DNA of 54,706 nt, taken from assembly GCA_000335735.1 (NCBI GenBank), contig AMYY01000023.1, positions 1-54,706 of the forward strand, given 5' to 3'. The notes beneath the pieces were generated by a model that was not told the origin of the DNA, searched no databases, and worked only from the letters and a program-made list of their open reading frames with translations. The stretch comes from an alpha proteobacterium L41A (GTDB lineage: Bacteria > Pseudomonadota > Alphaproteobacteria > Caulobacterales > Caulobacteraceae). Positions 1 to 8,551 of the stretch are shown piece after piece (within the stretch, counting starts at the first letter, position 1; every line of letters begins with the position of its first letter). Both the position numbers and the translations under genes were made by a program.

Positions 1-44
1 GCACGCCCGCCGCATCATTCTAAACATTGAAATCGGGGGCTCGA

Positions 45-1628
45 ATGTGGACGAAACGAGCGAAAGTGCTTCGTCGTGTCCTGGGCGCGGCCGGGGCTCT
101 TGGCGTCCTTATCGCATCCGGCGCGCAGGCGTCGGACCCCAGAACGATCACTGTGGACGTTGCGGGGGCCTTCACGTCTCGCGACCGGATGGCGGAACTG
201 TCGGTTGGGGCCGACTATCCCGGCACGACGATCCGGCCCGAGGCGCTGGCGCAGCTGAAGACGGCGCGTGATGAGCTGGGTTTTCGCTACATTCGCTTTC
301 ACGACATCTTCCATGACGACATGGGAGTCTATCGCGAGGTGGACGGCAGTCCCATCTATGACTGGACCAAGATCGACCATCTCTACGACAGTTTCCTGGC
401 CATGGGCATCAAGCCCTTCATCGAACTGGGCTTCACCCCCGATGCGATGAAGACATCGGAGCAGACGCTCTTCTACTGGGAGGGCAACACCTCGCATCCC
501 CAGCCCGAAAAATGGACGGGCCTGATCGACGCCTTCGTGCGGCATCTGATCGACCGATACGGAATCGATGAGGTGCGGTCGTGGTATTTCGAGTTCTGGA
601 ACGAGCCGAACCTGGATGGCTTCTGGGAGCGTGCGGATCAGGCGGCTTATTTCGACTATTATGTCCGCACCGCCCGGACGATCAAGGCGATCGATCCGGC
701 CCTGCGCGTCGGCGGGCCGTCCACGGCCGGAGCCGCGTGGGTTCCCGAGTTCCTGGCCTATGCGCAGCAGCATGACGCGGCCGTCGATTTCGTCACCACC
801 CATACCTACGGCGTCGAAGGCGGGTTCCTGGACGAGAAGGGCGAGGGGGACAACAAGCTCTCGCGCAATCCTGACGCCGTGATCGCCGATGTGCGCAAGG
901 TCCGGGCCGAGATCGAGGCTTCGGCCCAGCCGGGCCTGCCGCTGTTCTTCACCGAGTGGAGCACCAGCTACAATCCGCGCGATCCGATCCACGACGACTA
1001 TCTCGGCGCGTCCTACATCCTGACCAAGCTGCGTCAGAGCGAGGGTCTGGCGCAGGGCATGAGCTATTGGGCCTACAGCGACCTGTTCGAAGAGCCGGGC
1101 CCGCAGACCAAGCCGTTCGACGGCGGCTTCGGTCTCATGACTCCGCAGGGCGTGCGCAAACCGACGTGGTTTGCCTACAAATATCTAAACAGTCTGGGCG
1201 ACCGCGAACTGTCGACCGGCGACGATCAGAGCATCGCGGCCATGCAGGTTGATAAGGTTCAGGTTCTGGCCTGGCGCTACGAACTGCCGGACCAGCCGAT
1301 CAGCAACCGACCCTTCTTCCGCCAGGTGCGAGAGCCGGCGGCGGCGGCCCCTTTGCGGATCGAGATGCGAGGGTTGCGTCCCGGCGTCCACGCCGCCAGC
1401 CTCCGCCGCGTCGGATTCAAGGCCAACGACGCCTACACCGCCTATCTGGAAATGGGCGCGCCGACGACGCTGAGCGAAGAGCAGCTCAAAACCCTGCAAG
1501 CCCTCACCCTGGACCAAGCCGAAACCTTCATGGTCACGGCGCGTGCGGACGGAACGGCCCAGGTGGAGATTCCCATGCGCGTCCACGATGTGGTCATGGT
1601 CGAGATGGATGCGTCGCCGGGGCGCTGA
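45..1628 (+). CDS. GH39 family beta-xylosidase-like glycosidase
   Basis: Secreted or periplasmic glycoside hydrolase of family 39, 527 residues, predicted to release xylose from xylo-oligosaccharides. A basic N-terminus followed by a hydrophobic stretch ending near GAQAS looks like a signal peptide. The (beta/alpha)8 barrel carries the family acid/base in FEFWNEPN (Glu about 187) and the likely nucleophile in FFTEWSTSY (Glu about 304). I chose ATG 45, which has a GGGGG stretch just upstream, over an in-frame TTG at 27. It lies directly before xylR and the xylose operon, which supports a xylan-related role. GH39 also contains alpha-L-iduronidases and other activities, so the exact substrate is inferred from context. 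Confidence 0.85.
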   Translation: MWTKRAKVLRRVLGAAGALGVLIASGAQASDPRTITVDVAGAFTSRDRMAELSVGADYPGTTIRPEALAQLKTARDELGFRYIRFHDIFHDDMGVYREVDGSPIYDWTKIDHLYDSFLAMGIKPFIELGFTPDAMKTSEQTLFYWEGNTSHPQPEKWTGLIDAFVRHLIDRYGIDEVRSWYFEFWNEPNLDGFWERADQAAYFDYYVRTARTIKAIDPALRVGGPSTAGAAWVPEFLAYAQQHDAAVDFVTTHTYGVEGGFLDEKGEGDNKLSRNPDAVIADVRKVRAEIEASAQPGLPLFFTEWSTSYNPRDPIHDDYLGASYILTKLRQSEGLAQGMSYWAYSDLFEEPGPQTKPFDGGFGLMTPQGVRKPTWFAYKYLNSLGDRELSTGDDQSIAAMQVDKVQVLAWRYELPDQPISNRPFFRQVREPAAAAPLRIEMRGLRPGVHAASLRRVGFKANDAYTAYLEMGAPTTLSEEQLKTLQALTLDQAETFMVTARADGTAQVEIPMRVHDVVMVEMDASPGR

Positions 1629-1704
1629 CGCCCGAGCGACCAATGTAAGCCAAAGCCATCGCAACTGGTGGACGTGCCTTGATGAGCGTGCTGCTGTCCC
1701 TTCT

Positions 1705-2718
1705 GTGACTGATCACCAGAATCCCCGCCGCAACCACACCATGGGCGACATCGCGCGTCTCGCCGGCGTGTCGCCGATGACGGTGTCGCGGGTCGTCAAT
1801 GGCGATGCACGGGTGCGCGAGGCGACGCGTGAGCGGGTCGAGGCGATCATACGGGAAACCGGCTATGTTCCCGATCCGGCGGCACGAATTCTGGCGCGGG
1901 CCGGGGGTGGGCGGATCGGCCTTCTCTACGCCAACCCGTCCAGCGCCTATCTGGCCGAGCTGCTGTCAGGCGCCTTGGACGGGGCGCGGTCGGTGGGGCT
2001 GTTGCTGCTGATCGAGCCATCGCGGCCGGGCGCGCCGGACGAGGAGCGTGAGGCCGTGCAGAGGCTGGCGGCCGGCGGGGCGCAAGGCGTGATCGTGCCG
2101 CCGCCGCTGGGCGAATCGGCGGCGACTCTGGACGCAATCGCCATCAGCGGGATGAAGGCCGTGGTTCTGGCGGCGCCCGCGCTGCGGGACGGCCTGATCT
2201 CCCTACGGGTGGATGATCAGGGAGCGGCGCATGAGATGGCGCGGCATCTGCTGGACTTGGGTCACCGCGCCATCGGCTTCGTAGAAGGCCATCCCGACCA
2301 GAGCGCCAGCGCCGATCGCCGCCACGGCGCCCAGGCCGCCGTCGATTCGGTGGCCGGCGCGACGATGTGGGCCGAGGCGGGCGACTTCACCTATCGTTCG
2401 GGTTTCGAGGCGGGACAGCGGCTTCTGGCGCGCTCGCCGCGACCGACCGCCATCTTCGCCAGCAACGACGACATGGCCGCCGGGGTTCTGGCCGCCGTTC
2501 ATGCGGCCGGCCTGTCGACGCCTGGGGATATTTCGGTGGCTGGGTTCGACGATACCTATTTGGCCGCCAGCGTCTGGCCGACCCTGACGACGATCCGTCA
2601 ACCCGTCGCAGAAATGGCGCGTTCCGCTGCGGTTATGCTGGGGCGGGGAGGAGAGGGGGACGGCCCGGTTTCCCACGACTTCATCGCGCGCGAAAGCACA
2701 GCCCCTCCGAACGATTGA
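1705..2718 (+). CDS. xylR: LacI-family transcriptional regulator, probable XylR
   Basis: LacI/GalR repressor of about 337 residues. The N-terminal helix-turn-helix reads MGDIARLAGVSPMTVSRVVN, followed by the hinge and a periplasmic-binding-protein-like sensor domain (ASNDDMAAGVLAAVHAAG, ISVAGFDDTYLAA). The start is uncertain: GTG 1705 gives the short basic leader usual before a LacI helix-turn-helix, ATG 1741 begins directly at the motif, and neither has a good ribosome-binding site. It sits between a GH39 xylosidase and the xylose operon, and a perfect 14-bp palindrome starts 22 bp past its stop. By analogy with Caulobacter XylR it should repress the operon until xylose or a derivative binds. 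The ligand is inferred. Confidence 0.85.
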   Translation: MTDHQNPRRNHTMGDIARLAGVSPMTVSRVVNGDARVREATRERVEAIIRETGYVPDPAARILARAGGGRIGLLYANPSSAYLAELLSGALDGARSVGLLLLIEPSRPGAPDEEREAVQRLAAGGAQGVIVPPPLGESAATLDAIAISGMKAVVLAAPALRDGLISLRVDDQGAAHEMARHLLDLGHRAIGFVEGHPDQSASADRRHGAQAAVDSVAGATMWAEAGDFTYRSGFEAGQRLLARSPRPTAIFASNDDMAAGVLAAVHAAGLSTPGDISVAGFDDTYLAASVWPTLTTIRQPVAEMARSAAVMLGRGGEGDGPVSHDFIARESTAPPND

Positions 2719-2743
2719 CATCCACCCTCCGCTAAAAGATGTT
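2715..2743 (+). promoter_or_regulatory. Predicted xylX operon promoter
   Basis: A perfect -35 hexamer TTGACA (2715-2720) overlaps the xylR stop codon. Seventeen bases later GATGTT (2738-2743) could be a weak -10, and it runs into the operator palindrome. The layout suits repression by a LacI protein at the core promoter. The -10 match is poor, so the exact start point is uncertain. Confidence 0.5.
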
Positions 2744-2753
2744 AGCGCTAACA
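2740..2753. promoter_or_regulatory. XylR operator palindrome
   Basis: TGTTAGCGCTAACA is a perfect 14-bp palindrome with the central CG step typical of LacI-family operators. It lies between xylR and xylX and overlaps the likely -10. From memory, the Caulobacter xylX promoter carries a near-identical site, TGTTAGCGCTACCA, so assignment to XylR is well supported. Confidence 0.85.
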
Positions 2754-2780
2754 CGTCCGAGAGCGTGGGGAGGATGAGAT

Positions 2781-3929
2781 TTGTTGCTTGCCGATTGCCT
2801 GCCGGCGGACTGGCGCGATGCGCGCCTGCTGGGACGCGTGCTGACCGAGGCTGGTCCCTCGCCTGTGCTGGCGCGAGGCGGCCGGCTTTATGATCTTTCG
2901 AACCAGGTCGCCACGACGGCCCAGGCGGTCGCGCTAGACGGTCTGGACAGCGCAGGCGTGGACCTTGGCCCGCTGGACGAACTGACGGTCGCCTCAGCCT
3001 GGTCGTCTGGTGCGGCAGAGATCCGCCTGCTGTCGCCGCTGGATCTTCAATGCATCAAGGCGTCAGGCGTAACCTTCGCCGTGTCGGCCCTGGAACGGCT
3101 GATCGAGGAGCGAGCGCGCGGCGATGCCGATGCAGCGAACGCCGTACGCCAGTCCATCCTCGACCGGATCGGCGGCGATCTGAAGGATCTACGTCCCGGC
3201 TCGGAACAGGCTGAAGCCGTCAAGGCGCAGCTGATCGCCGAAGGCCTGTGGTCGCAGTATCTCGAAGTCGCCATCGGTCCCTACGCCGAAATCTTCACCA
3301 AGGCGCCCGTGATGGCCTCGGTCGGCTGGGGCGCGGAGGTCGGGGTGCGGGCGGATTCGGCCTGGAACAACCCGGAGCCCGAGGTCGTCGTCGTCTGCGA
3401 CCCGTCCGGCCGTCCCGTCGGCGGCAGCCTGGGCAATGACGTCAATCTGCGCGACATCGAGGGCCGCTCGGCATTGCTCCTCGGCAAGGCCAAGGACAAC
3501 AACGCCTCGGCCTCCATCGGGCCCTTCATCCGCCTGTTCGACGACGGTTTCTCTATGGACGACGTGCGCGCGGCGACCGTGCGGCTTGAGGTCAAGGGGA
3601 CGGACGGCTTCGTTATGACGGGCGAAAGCTCGATGAAGCTGATCAGCCGCGATCCCGAGGAACTGGTGCGCCAGACCCTGAGCGCCCACCAGTATCCCGA
3701 CGGCTTCGCCCTTTACCTGGGCACCATGTTCGCCCCGATCGAGGATCGCGACGCACCAGGCAAGGGCTTCACGCACAGGATCGGGGACCGGGTGCGTGTC
3801 TCGTCCGAAAAGCTAGGCGTGCTGGAGAACATCGTCGCGACCTGCGACCAGGCCCCGTCCTGGAAGTTCGGGGTCATGGAACTGATGCGCAATCTGGCCG
3901 GTCGCGGCCTGCTGGGAGCCACCGCATGA
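2781..3929 (+). CDS. xylX: 2-keto-3-deoxy-xylonate dehydratase, FAH family (XylX)
   Basis: Cytoplasmic enzyme of 382 residues in the fumarylacetoacetate-hydrolase superfamily. It is predicted to dehydrate 2-keto-3-deoxy-xylonate to 2-oxoglutarate semialdehyde, a late step of the Weimberg pathway. The C-terminal half holds the FAH-type core, with acidic metal-binding candidates in NPEPEVVVV and the NDVNLRDIEGRSALLLGKAK stretch. Translation probably starts at TTG 2781, because GGGGAGGA at 2767-2774 is correctly spaced and the nearby ATG 2774 is in another frame. It is the first gene of the xylose operon and its stop overlaps the xylB start by 4 nt. The order regulator-operator-xylX matches Caulobacter. 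Confidence 0.9.
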   Translation: MLLADCLPADWRDARLLGRVLTEAGPSPVLARGGRLYDLSNQVATTAQAVALDGLDSAGVDLGPLDELTVASAWSSGAAEIRLLSPLDLQCIKASGVTFAVSALERLIEERARGDADAANAVRQSILDRIGGDLKDLRPGSEQAEAVKAQLIAEGLWSQYLEVAIGPYAEIFTKAPVMASVGWGAEVGVRADSAWNNPEPEVVVVCDPSGRPVGGSLGNDVNLRDIEGRSALLLGKAKDNNASASIGPFIRLFDDGFSMDDVRAATVRLEVKGTDGFVMTGESSMKLISRDPEELVRQTLSAHQYPDGFALYLGTMFAPIEDRDAPGKGFTHRIGDRVRVSSEKLGVLENIVATCDQAPSWKFGVMELMRNLAGRGLLGATA

Positions 3930-4684
3930 GCGGCGCAATCTATCCGTCGTTGAGGGATCGTCTGGTCGTCGTCACCGGCGGCGGCTCCGGGATCGGCGCG
4001 GGCTTCACCGAGGCCTTTGCGCGCCAGGGCGCCCGCGTCGTCTTCTTCGACATCGCCGAGGCGGATTCCAAGGCGCTGGAGGCGTCGCTGGCCGAGTTGT
4101 CGCCGGCGCCGGTTTTCCACCCCTGCGACCTGACCGATATTGCGGCGCTGCAGCGCTGTCTGGCTGACATCGTCGCCGAACACGGTCCCATCGACGTTCT
4201 GATCAACAATGCCGCCAATGACGATCGTCATACGCTGGCGGAGGTGACGCCCGACTACTGGGACAACCGGATCAATGTGAACCTGCGTCACCTCTATTTC
4301 GCGGCGCAGTCCGTGGCGACGGGCATGCGCGAACAGGGGCGGGGCGTCATCATCAACCTCGGCTCGATCAGCTGGCATCTGGGCCTGCCCGACCTGTCGC
4401 TTTACGAGACTGCAAAGGCGGGCATCGAAGGGATGACGCGGGCCCTGGCGCGTGAGCTGGGCGGCGATGGCGTGCGCGTCGTCTGCATCGTGCCCGGCAA
4501 CGTCCAGACCCCGCGCCAGATGAAATGGTACACGCCGGAAGGCGAGGCCGAGATCGTGGCGGCGCAGTGCCTGCCCGGTCGGTTGCAGCCGCGAGACGTC
4601 GCCGCGCTGGGCCTGTTCCTGGCCTCTGACGATGCACGATTGATTACAGGCCACGAGTATTTCGTGGACGCCGGCTGGCGTTAG
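3926..4684 (+). CDS. xylB: NAD-dependent D-xylose dehydrogenase (XylB, SDR family)
   Basis: Short-chain dehydrogenase of 252 residues that oxidises D-xylose to xylonolactone with NAD+. The nucleotide-binding motif TGGGSGIG is near the N-terminus, with INNAAND, catalytic Ser in GSISWHLG and Tyr/Lys in LYETAKAG. Long stretches, such as NDDRH, RINVNLRH, SISWHLGL and YETAKAGIEGMTRALAREL, match Caulobacter crescentus XylB as I remember it, so the substrate call is firmer than for most SDRs. ATGA overlap with xylX indicates translational coupling. In Caulobacter nomenclature XylB is the dehydrogenase, not xylulokinase. Confidence 0.93.
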   Translation: MSGAIYPSLRDRLVVVTGGGSGIGAGFTEAFARQGARVVFFDIAEADSKALEASLAELSPAPVFHPCDLTDIAALQRCLADIVAEHGPIDVLINNAANDDRHTLAEVTPDYWDNRINVNLRHLYFAAQSVATGMREQGRGVIINLGSISWHLGLPDLSLYETAKAGIEGMTRALARELGGDGVRVVCIVPGNVQTPRQMKWYTPEGEAEIVAAQCLPGRLQPRDVAALGLFLASDDARLITGHEYFVDAGWR

Positions 4685-4700
4685 GGTTTTCTGATTTCAC

Positions 4701-4720
4701 GCCCGCGTCAGACGGGCTTT
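4701..4720 (+). other. Short hairpin between xylB and the transporter gene
   Basis: GCCCG (4701-4705) pairs with CGGGC (4713-4717) around a 7-nt loop and is followed by only three T residues. It sits inside the operon, just upstream of the transporter ribosome-binding site (GGAGGG). It is too weak to call a terminator; it may be a processing or attenuation element, or nothing. Confidence 0.3.
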
Positions 4721-4736
4721 CGGAGGGAATATCGAG

Positions 4737-6170
4737 ATGGCAGGACCGACTGGGGGCTCGGCCCCCGACATTGCGGGCGATGACCGCGTCAACATGGCGT
4801 TCATCGCCCTGATCGTGGCGGTCGCCACCATCGGCGGTTTCATGTTCGGCTATGATTCCGGCGTCATCAACGGCACCCAGGACGGGCTGGAGGCGGCCTT
4901 CAAACTGTCGGCCCTGGGCACCGGATTCAACGTCGGCGCCATCCTCTTGGGCTGCGCCGTCGGCGCCTTCATCGCGGGACGTTTGGCCGACGCCATCGGC
5001 CGTCGCACGGTGATGCAGATCGCCGCCGTCCTTTTCATCGTCTCGGCCATCTGGGCGGGCGCGGCCGACAGTTCGGCCCACTTCATCATCGCCAGGTTCA
5101 TCGGCGGTCTGGGCGTGGGCGCAGCCTCGGTCCTGTCGCCGGCCTATATCTCCGAAGTGACCCCGGCCTCGATCCGCGGCCGGCTGTCTTCGGTGCAGCA
5201 GATCATGATCATCACCGGCCTGACCGGCGCCTTCGTGGCCAACTATGCGCTGGCGGCGACGGCCGGCGGATCAACCGCCGAGTTCTGGCTGGGCTTCCCC
5301 GCCTGGCGCTGGATGTTCTGGCTGCAGGTGATCCCCGCCGCCGTGTATCTGCTGGCCCTGCTGGTCATCCCAGAAAGCCCGCGCTTCCTGGTGGTCAAGA
5401 AGAAGGACGCCCAGGCCGAAGCGGTGCTGTCGAAATTGTTCGGCGCCGGCGTCGGCGCGCGCAAGGTCCAGGAAATCCGCGCCTCCCTGGCCGCCGATCA
5501 CAAGCCCAAATTCGCGGACTTGCTTGACCCCGCGACCAAGAAGGTGCGCCCCATCGTCTGGGCCGGCCTGATCCTGGCGGTGTTCCAGCAACTGGTCGGC
5601 ATCAACATCGTCTTCTACTACGGCGCGGTGCTGTGGCAGTCGGTCGGCTTTTCCGAGAACGACGCCCTGCAGATCAACATCCTGTCCGGCGTCCTGTCGA
5701 TCGCCGCCTGTCTGGCCGCCATCGCCGTCATCGACAAGATCGGCAGAAAGCCCCTGTTGCTCATCGGTTCGGCCGGCATGTTCGTGACCCTGGCTGTCGT
5801 CGCCTGGTGCTTCTCCAAGGCCGCCCTGATCGACGGGTCGCTGCATCTGGACGACAACACCGGCCTGATCGCCCTGATCGCGGCCAACGCCTATGTCGTC
5901 TTCTTCAACTTCAGCTGGGGCCCGGTGATGTGGGTCATGCTGGGCGAGATGTTCCCCAACCAGATGCGCGGTTCGGCCCTGGCCGTCGCCGGCTTCGCCC
6001 AGTGGATCGCCAACTTCGCCATCTCGGTCAGCTTCCCCTGGATGGCCGCGACGCTCGGTCTGGTCGTCACCTACGGCTTCTATGCGGTCAGCGCCCTGAT
6101 CTCCTTCTTCTTGGTGCAGGCCTGGGTGAAAGAGACGCGCGGTCGCGAACTGGAAGACATGACGGGCTGA
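4737..6170 (+). CDS. xylE: MFS sugar porter, probable D-xylose/H+ symporter
   Basis: Inner-membrane transporter of 477 residues with about 12 membrane segments, in the major facilitator sugar-porter family. Hallmarks are GFMFGYDSGVINGT in helix 1, GRLADAIGRR in the helix 2-3 loop, PESPRFLV before the central loop, QQLVGINIVFYYG in helix 7, DKIGRKPLL in the 8-9 loop and KETRGRELED at the C-terminus. It lies between xylB and xylA in the xylose operon, so xylose uptake is the natural substrate. Caulobacter also has a xylose MFS porter, but outside its xylXABCD operon as I recall. SD GGAGGG lies about 10 nt upstream of the ATG. Confidence 0.87.
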   Translation: MAGPTGGSAPDIAGDDRVNMAFIALIVAVATIGGFMFGYDSGVINGTQDGLEAAFKLSALGTGFNVGAILLGCAVGAFIAGRLADAIGRRTVMQIAAVLFIVSAIWAGAADSSAHFIIARFIGGLGVGAASVLSPAYISEVTPASIRGRLSSVQQIMIITGLTGAFVANYALAATAGGSTAEFWLGFPAWRWMFWLQVIPAAVYLLALLVIPESPRFLVVKKKDAQAEAVLSKLFGAGVGARKVQEIRASLAADHKPKFADLLDPATKKVRPIVWAGLILAVFQQLVGINIVFYYGAVLWQSVGFSENDALQINILSGVLSIAACLAAIAVIDKIGRKPLLLIGSAGMFVTLAVVAWCFSKAALIDGSLHLDDNTGLIALIAANAYVVFFNFSWGPVMWVMLGEMFPNQMRGSALAVAGFAQWIANFAISVSFPWMAATLGLVVTYGFYAVSALISFFLVQAWVKETRGRELEDMTG

Positions 6171-6200
6171 TTTCCGGCTCCGAAATACCCATCTCCCCGA

Positions 6201-6228
6201 GACGGGCGGCGCTCCCCCGCCGCCCGTC
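6201..6228 (+). other. Strong intra-operon hairpin
   Basis: GACGGGCGGCG (6201-6211) and CGCCGCCCGTC (6218-6228) form a perfect 11-bp stem around the 6-nt loop CTCCCC. No T-tract follows, so it is not a standard terminator. It lies in the 80-nt gap between the transporter and xylA, 22 nt before the xylA start, and could stabilise the upstream mRNA or mark a processing site. Confidence 0.65.
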
Positions 6229-6250
6229 CGCCTTATGGAAAGGACACTTC

Positions 6251-7693
6251 ATGACCGACACGCTTGAACTCTCGCACTGGATCGGCGGCGAAAAAGTCTC
6301 CGGCGCCATCGCCGGTGAAAGCCTGAATCCGTCCGACACCCGCGACGTCGTGGCCCGCACGCCCAAGGGCGGCGCCGCCGAGGTGGATCAGGCCGTTCAG
6401 GCGGCACGCGCCGCCTTCCCCGGCTGGTCCGACGCCTCGCCGGAAGTGCGCTTCGACGTGCTGGACAAGGCCGGGTCTCTGATCATGGAGCGCGCCGCAC
6501 AGATCGGTCGCCTGCTGGCCCGCGAAGAGGGCAAGACCCTGCCCGAGGGCATCGGCGAGACGATGCGCGCCGCCCGCATCCTGAAGTATTTCGCCGGCGA
6601 GGCGCTGCGCGTCCACGGCCAGAACCTGGCCTCGACCCGTCCGGGCGTCGAGATCCAGACCTACCGCCAGGCGGTCGGCGTCTTCGGCCTGATCACCCCC
6701 TGGAACTTCCCCATCGCCATTCCGGCCTGGAAGATCGCCCCGGCCATCGCCTTCGGCAACACCGTCGTGATCAAGCCCGCCGGCCCGACGCCGGCCACGG
6801 CCGAGGCCCTGATCGCTATCCTGCATGAGGCCGGCTTGCCCAAGGGCGTGGTGAATATGGTCATCGGCGACGGCGACGTCGGCCGCGCCATCGTCGCCCA
6901 TCCGGGCATCGACGGCATCAGCTTCACCGGCTCGCAGGCCGTGGGCGCGGGCGTCGCCGAGGGCGCGGTCAAGCGTCAGGCGCGGGTCCAGCTGGAGATG
7001 GGCGGCAAGAATCCGCTGATCGTTCTGGACGACGCCGATCTGGATCGGGCGGTGAACATCGCCCTGGACGGCAGCTTCTTCGCCACGGGCCAGCGCTGCA
7101 CCGCCTCCAGCCGCCTGATCGTTCAGGACGGCATCCACGACCGCTTCGTCGCCGCCCTGGCCGAGAAGGTCGCGGCCCTGCGCGTGGGCAACGCCCTGGA
7201 CGCCAACACCCAGATGGGCCCGGCCGTGACCGAGGCCCAGCGCGAGGTCTCCTACAAATACATCGACATCGCCCGCGAAGCCGGCGGCCGCATCGTGACC
7301 GGCGGCGAGCGTCTGACCTTCGACGCGCCCGGCTGGTACGTCCAGCCGACCCTGATTGCGGACACTGCCGCCGACGCCCGCATCAACAACGAAGAGGTCT
7401 TCGGCCCGGTCGCCTCAACCATCCGCGTCGCCAGCTATGAAGAAGCGCTCGCCGTCGCCAACGGTGTCGAGTTCGGCCTTTCGGCCGGCATCGTCACTCA
7501 ATCGCTGAAACACGCCCGCGACTTCCAGAAGAACGCCAGGGCCGGCATGACTATGGTCAATCTGGCGACTGCCGGCGTCGATTATCACGTCCCCTTCGGC
7601 GGGACGAAGAAGTCGTCCTACGGCTCACGCGAACAGGGTTTCGCGGCCGTGGAGTTCTACACCCAGATCAAGACCTCCTACTCGGCGGGCTGA
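6251..7693 (+). CDS. xylA: 2-oxoglutarate semialdehyde dehydrogenase (XylA of the Weimberg pathway)
   Basis: Aldehyde dehydrogenase of 480 residues that should oxidise 2-oxoglutarate semialdehyde to 2-oxoglutarate with NAD(P)+, delivering xylose carbon to the TCA cycle. The oxyanion/NAD site is GLITPWNFP, the catalytic Glu is in LEMGGKNP (about 249) and the nucleophilic Cys in GQRCTASS (about 283). The C-terminal VPFGGTKKSSYGSREQG is typical of this subfamily. ATG 6251 follows GGAAAGGA. An upstream in-frame extension reads through the transporter gene in another frame and is not real. In Caulobacter usage xylA is this dehydrogenase, not xylose isomerase. Confidence 0.9.
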   Translation: MTDTLELSHWIGGEKVSGAIAGESLNPSDTRDVVARTPKGGAAEVDQAVQAARAAFPGWSDASPEVRFDVLDKAGSLIMERAAQIGRLLAREEGKTLPEGIGETMRAARILKYFAGEALRVHGQNLASTRPGVEIQTYRQAVGVFGLITPWNFPIAIPAWKIAPAIAFGNTVVIKPAGPTPATAEALIAILHEAGLPKGVVNMVIGDGDVGRAIVAHPGIDGISFTGSQAVGAGVAEGAVKRQARVQLEMGGKNPLIVLDDADLDRAVNIALDGSFFATGQRCTASSRLIVQDGIHDRFVAALAEKVAALRVGNALDANTQMGPAVTEAQREVSYKYIDIAREAGGRIVTGGERLTFDAPGWYVQPTLIADTAADARINNEEVFGPVASTIRVASYEEALAVANGVEFGLSAGIVTQSLKHARDFQKNARAGMTMVNLATAGVDYHVPFGGTKKSSYGSREQGFAAVEFYTQIKTSYSAG

Positions 7694-7696
7694 TCC

Positions 7697-8551
7697 ATGA
7701 GCGAGCCGGAACTGATCTGGGATATTCAGGCGGAGCTGGGCGAGGGCCCGGTCTGGGACGCCGCGCGTGGGGCGCTGTGGTTCGTCGATATCAAAGGACG
7801 AAAGCTGCACCGCTACACGCCCGCGACCCGCGATAAGCGTTCGTGGGACACGCCCGACCAGACCGGCTTTGCTCTGCCCGCCGAGGACGGTTCGCTGGTC
7901 TGCGGCGTGCGGGGCGGTCTGTATCGCTTCGACCCGGAGGAGGGCGATTTCTCGCGCTTGCATCCGGTCGAGGAGGACCGGCCGCAGAACCGTCTGAACG
8001 ACGGCTTCGTCGCGCCTGACGGGTCGCTGTGGTTCGGTTCGATGGACGACAGCGAACAGGTCGAAACCGGCGCGCTCTATCGCTGGTTCCGGGGCGAGCT
8101 GACACGGCACGATGACGGTTACGGGGTCACCAACGGCCCCTGCCTCAGCCCCGACGGCCGCACACTCTATCACCACGACACGCTGAAGAAGACGGTCCTG
8201 GCCTTCGACCATACGGACGGCCTGCTGTCGAACAAGCGTGTCTTCGCCGTGACCGAGGACGGCTATGCCGACGGCCCCAGCATGGATGCGGCGGGCGTGC
8301 TGCACGTCGGCCTGTTCAACGGCTGGGGCGTCGCCCGCTTCGCCCCGGACGGGACGCGGATCGGCAAGATCGACATGCCGGTCCAGACGGTGACCAAGGC
8401 GGCCTTCGGCGGCCCGGACCTCCGCGATCTCTATATGACCACGGCCTGGCTGGGGAACGCCGACAAGCGGGCCGAGCAGCCGACCCTGGGCGGGCTTTAT
8501 CGCGTGCGCGTCGAGACGCCGGGTCTGCCGCAAAACCGGATCAAGCTGTGA
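7697..8551 (+). CDS. xylC: Xylonolactonase, SMP-30/gluconolactonase family (XylC)
   Basis: Six-bladed beta-propeller lactonase of 284 residues, expected to hydrolyse D-xylono-lactone to xylonate with a divalent metal. Family signatures include the metal-binding Glu in the N-terminal LGEGPVWD, RLNDGFVAPDGSLWFGSMDD, TNGPCLSPDGRTLYHHDT, and KAAFGGPDLRDLYMTTA near the end. It starts 3 nt after xylA and its stop overlaps the epimerase start. The sequence runs parallel to Caulobacter XylC over its whole length by eye. Confidence 0.9.
   Translation: MSEPELIWDIQAELGEGPVWDAARGALWFVDIKGRKLHRYTPATRDKRSWDTPDQTGFALPAEDGSLVCGVRGGLYRFDPEEGDFSRLHPVEEDRPQNRLNDGFVAPDGSLWFGSMDDSEQVETGALYRWFRGELTRHDDGYGVTNGPCLSPDGRTLYHHDTLKKTVLAFDHTDGLLSNKRVFAVTEDGYADGPSMDAAGVLHVGLFNGWGVARFAPDGTRIGKIDMPVQTVTKAAFGGPDLRDLYMTTAWLGNADKRAEQPTLGGLYRVRVETPGLPQNRIKL

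Noticed and set aside
2774..2790. ATG 2774 as the xylX start
   Set aside because: It is in a different frame from the FAH-family protein; TTG 2781 is in frame and correctly spaced from GGGGAGGA.
5633..6250. N-terminal extension of the xylA frame by over 200 residues
   Set aside because: It overlaps the transporter gene in another frame, is Arg/Pro-rich as GC-rich shadows are, and ATG 6251 has a proper ribosome-binding site and the family length.
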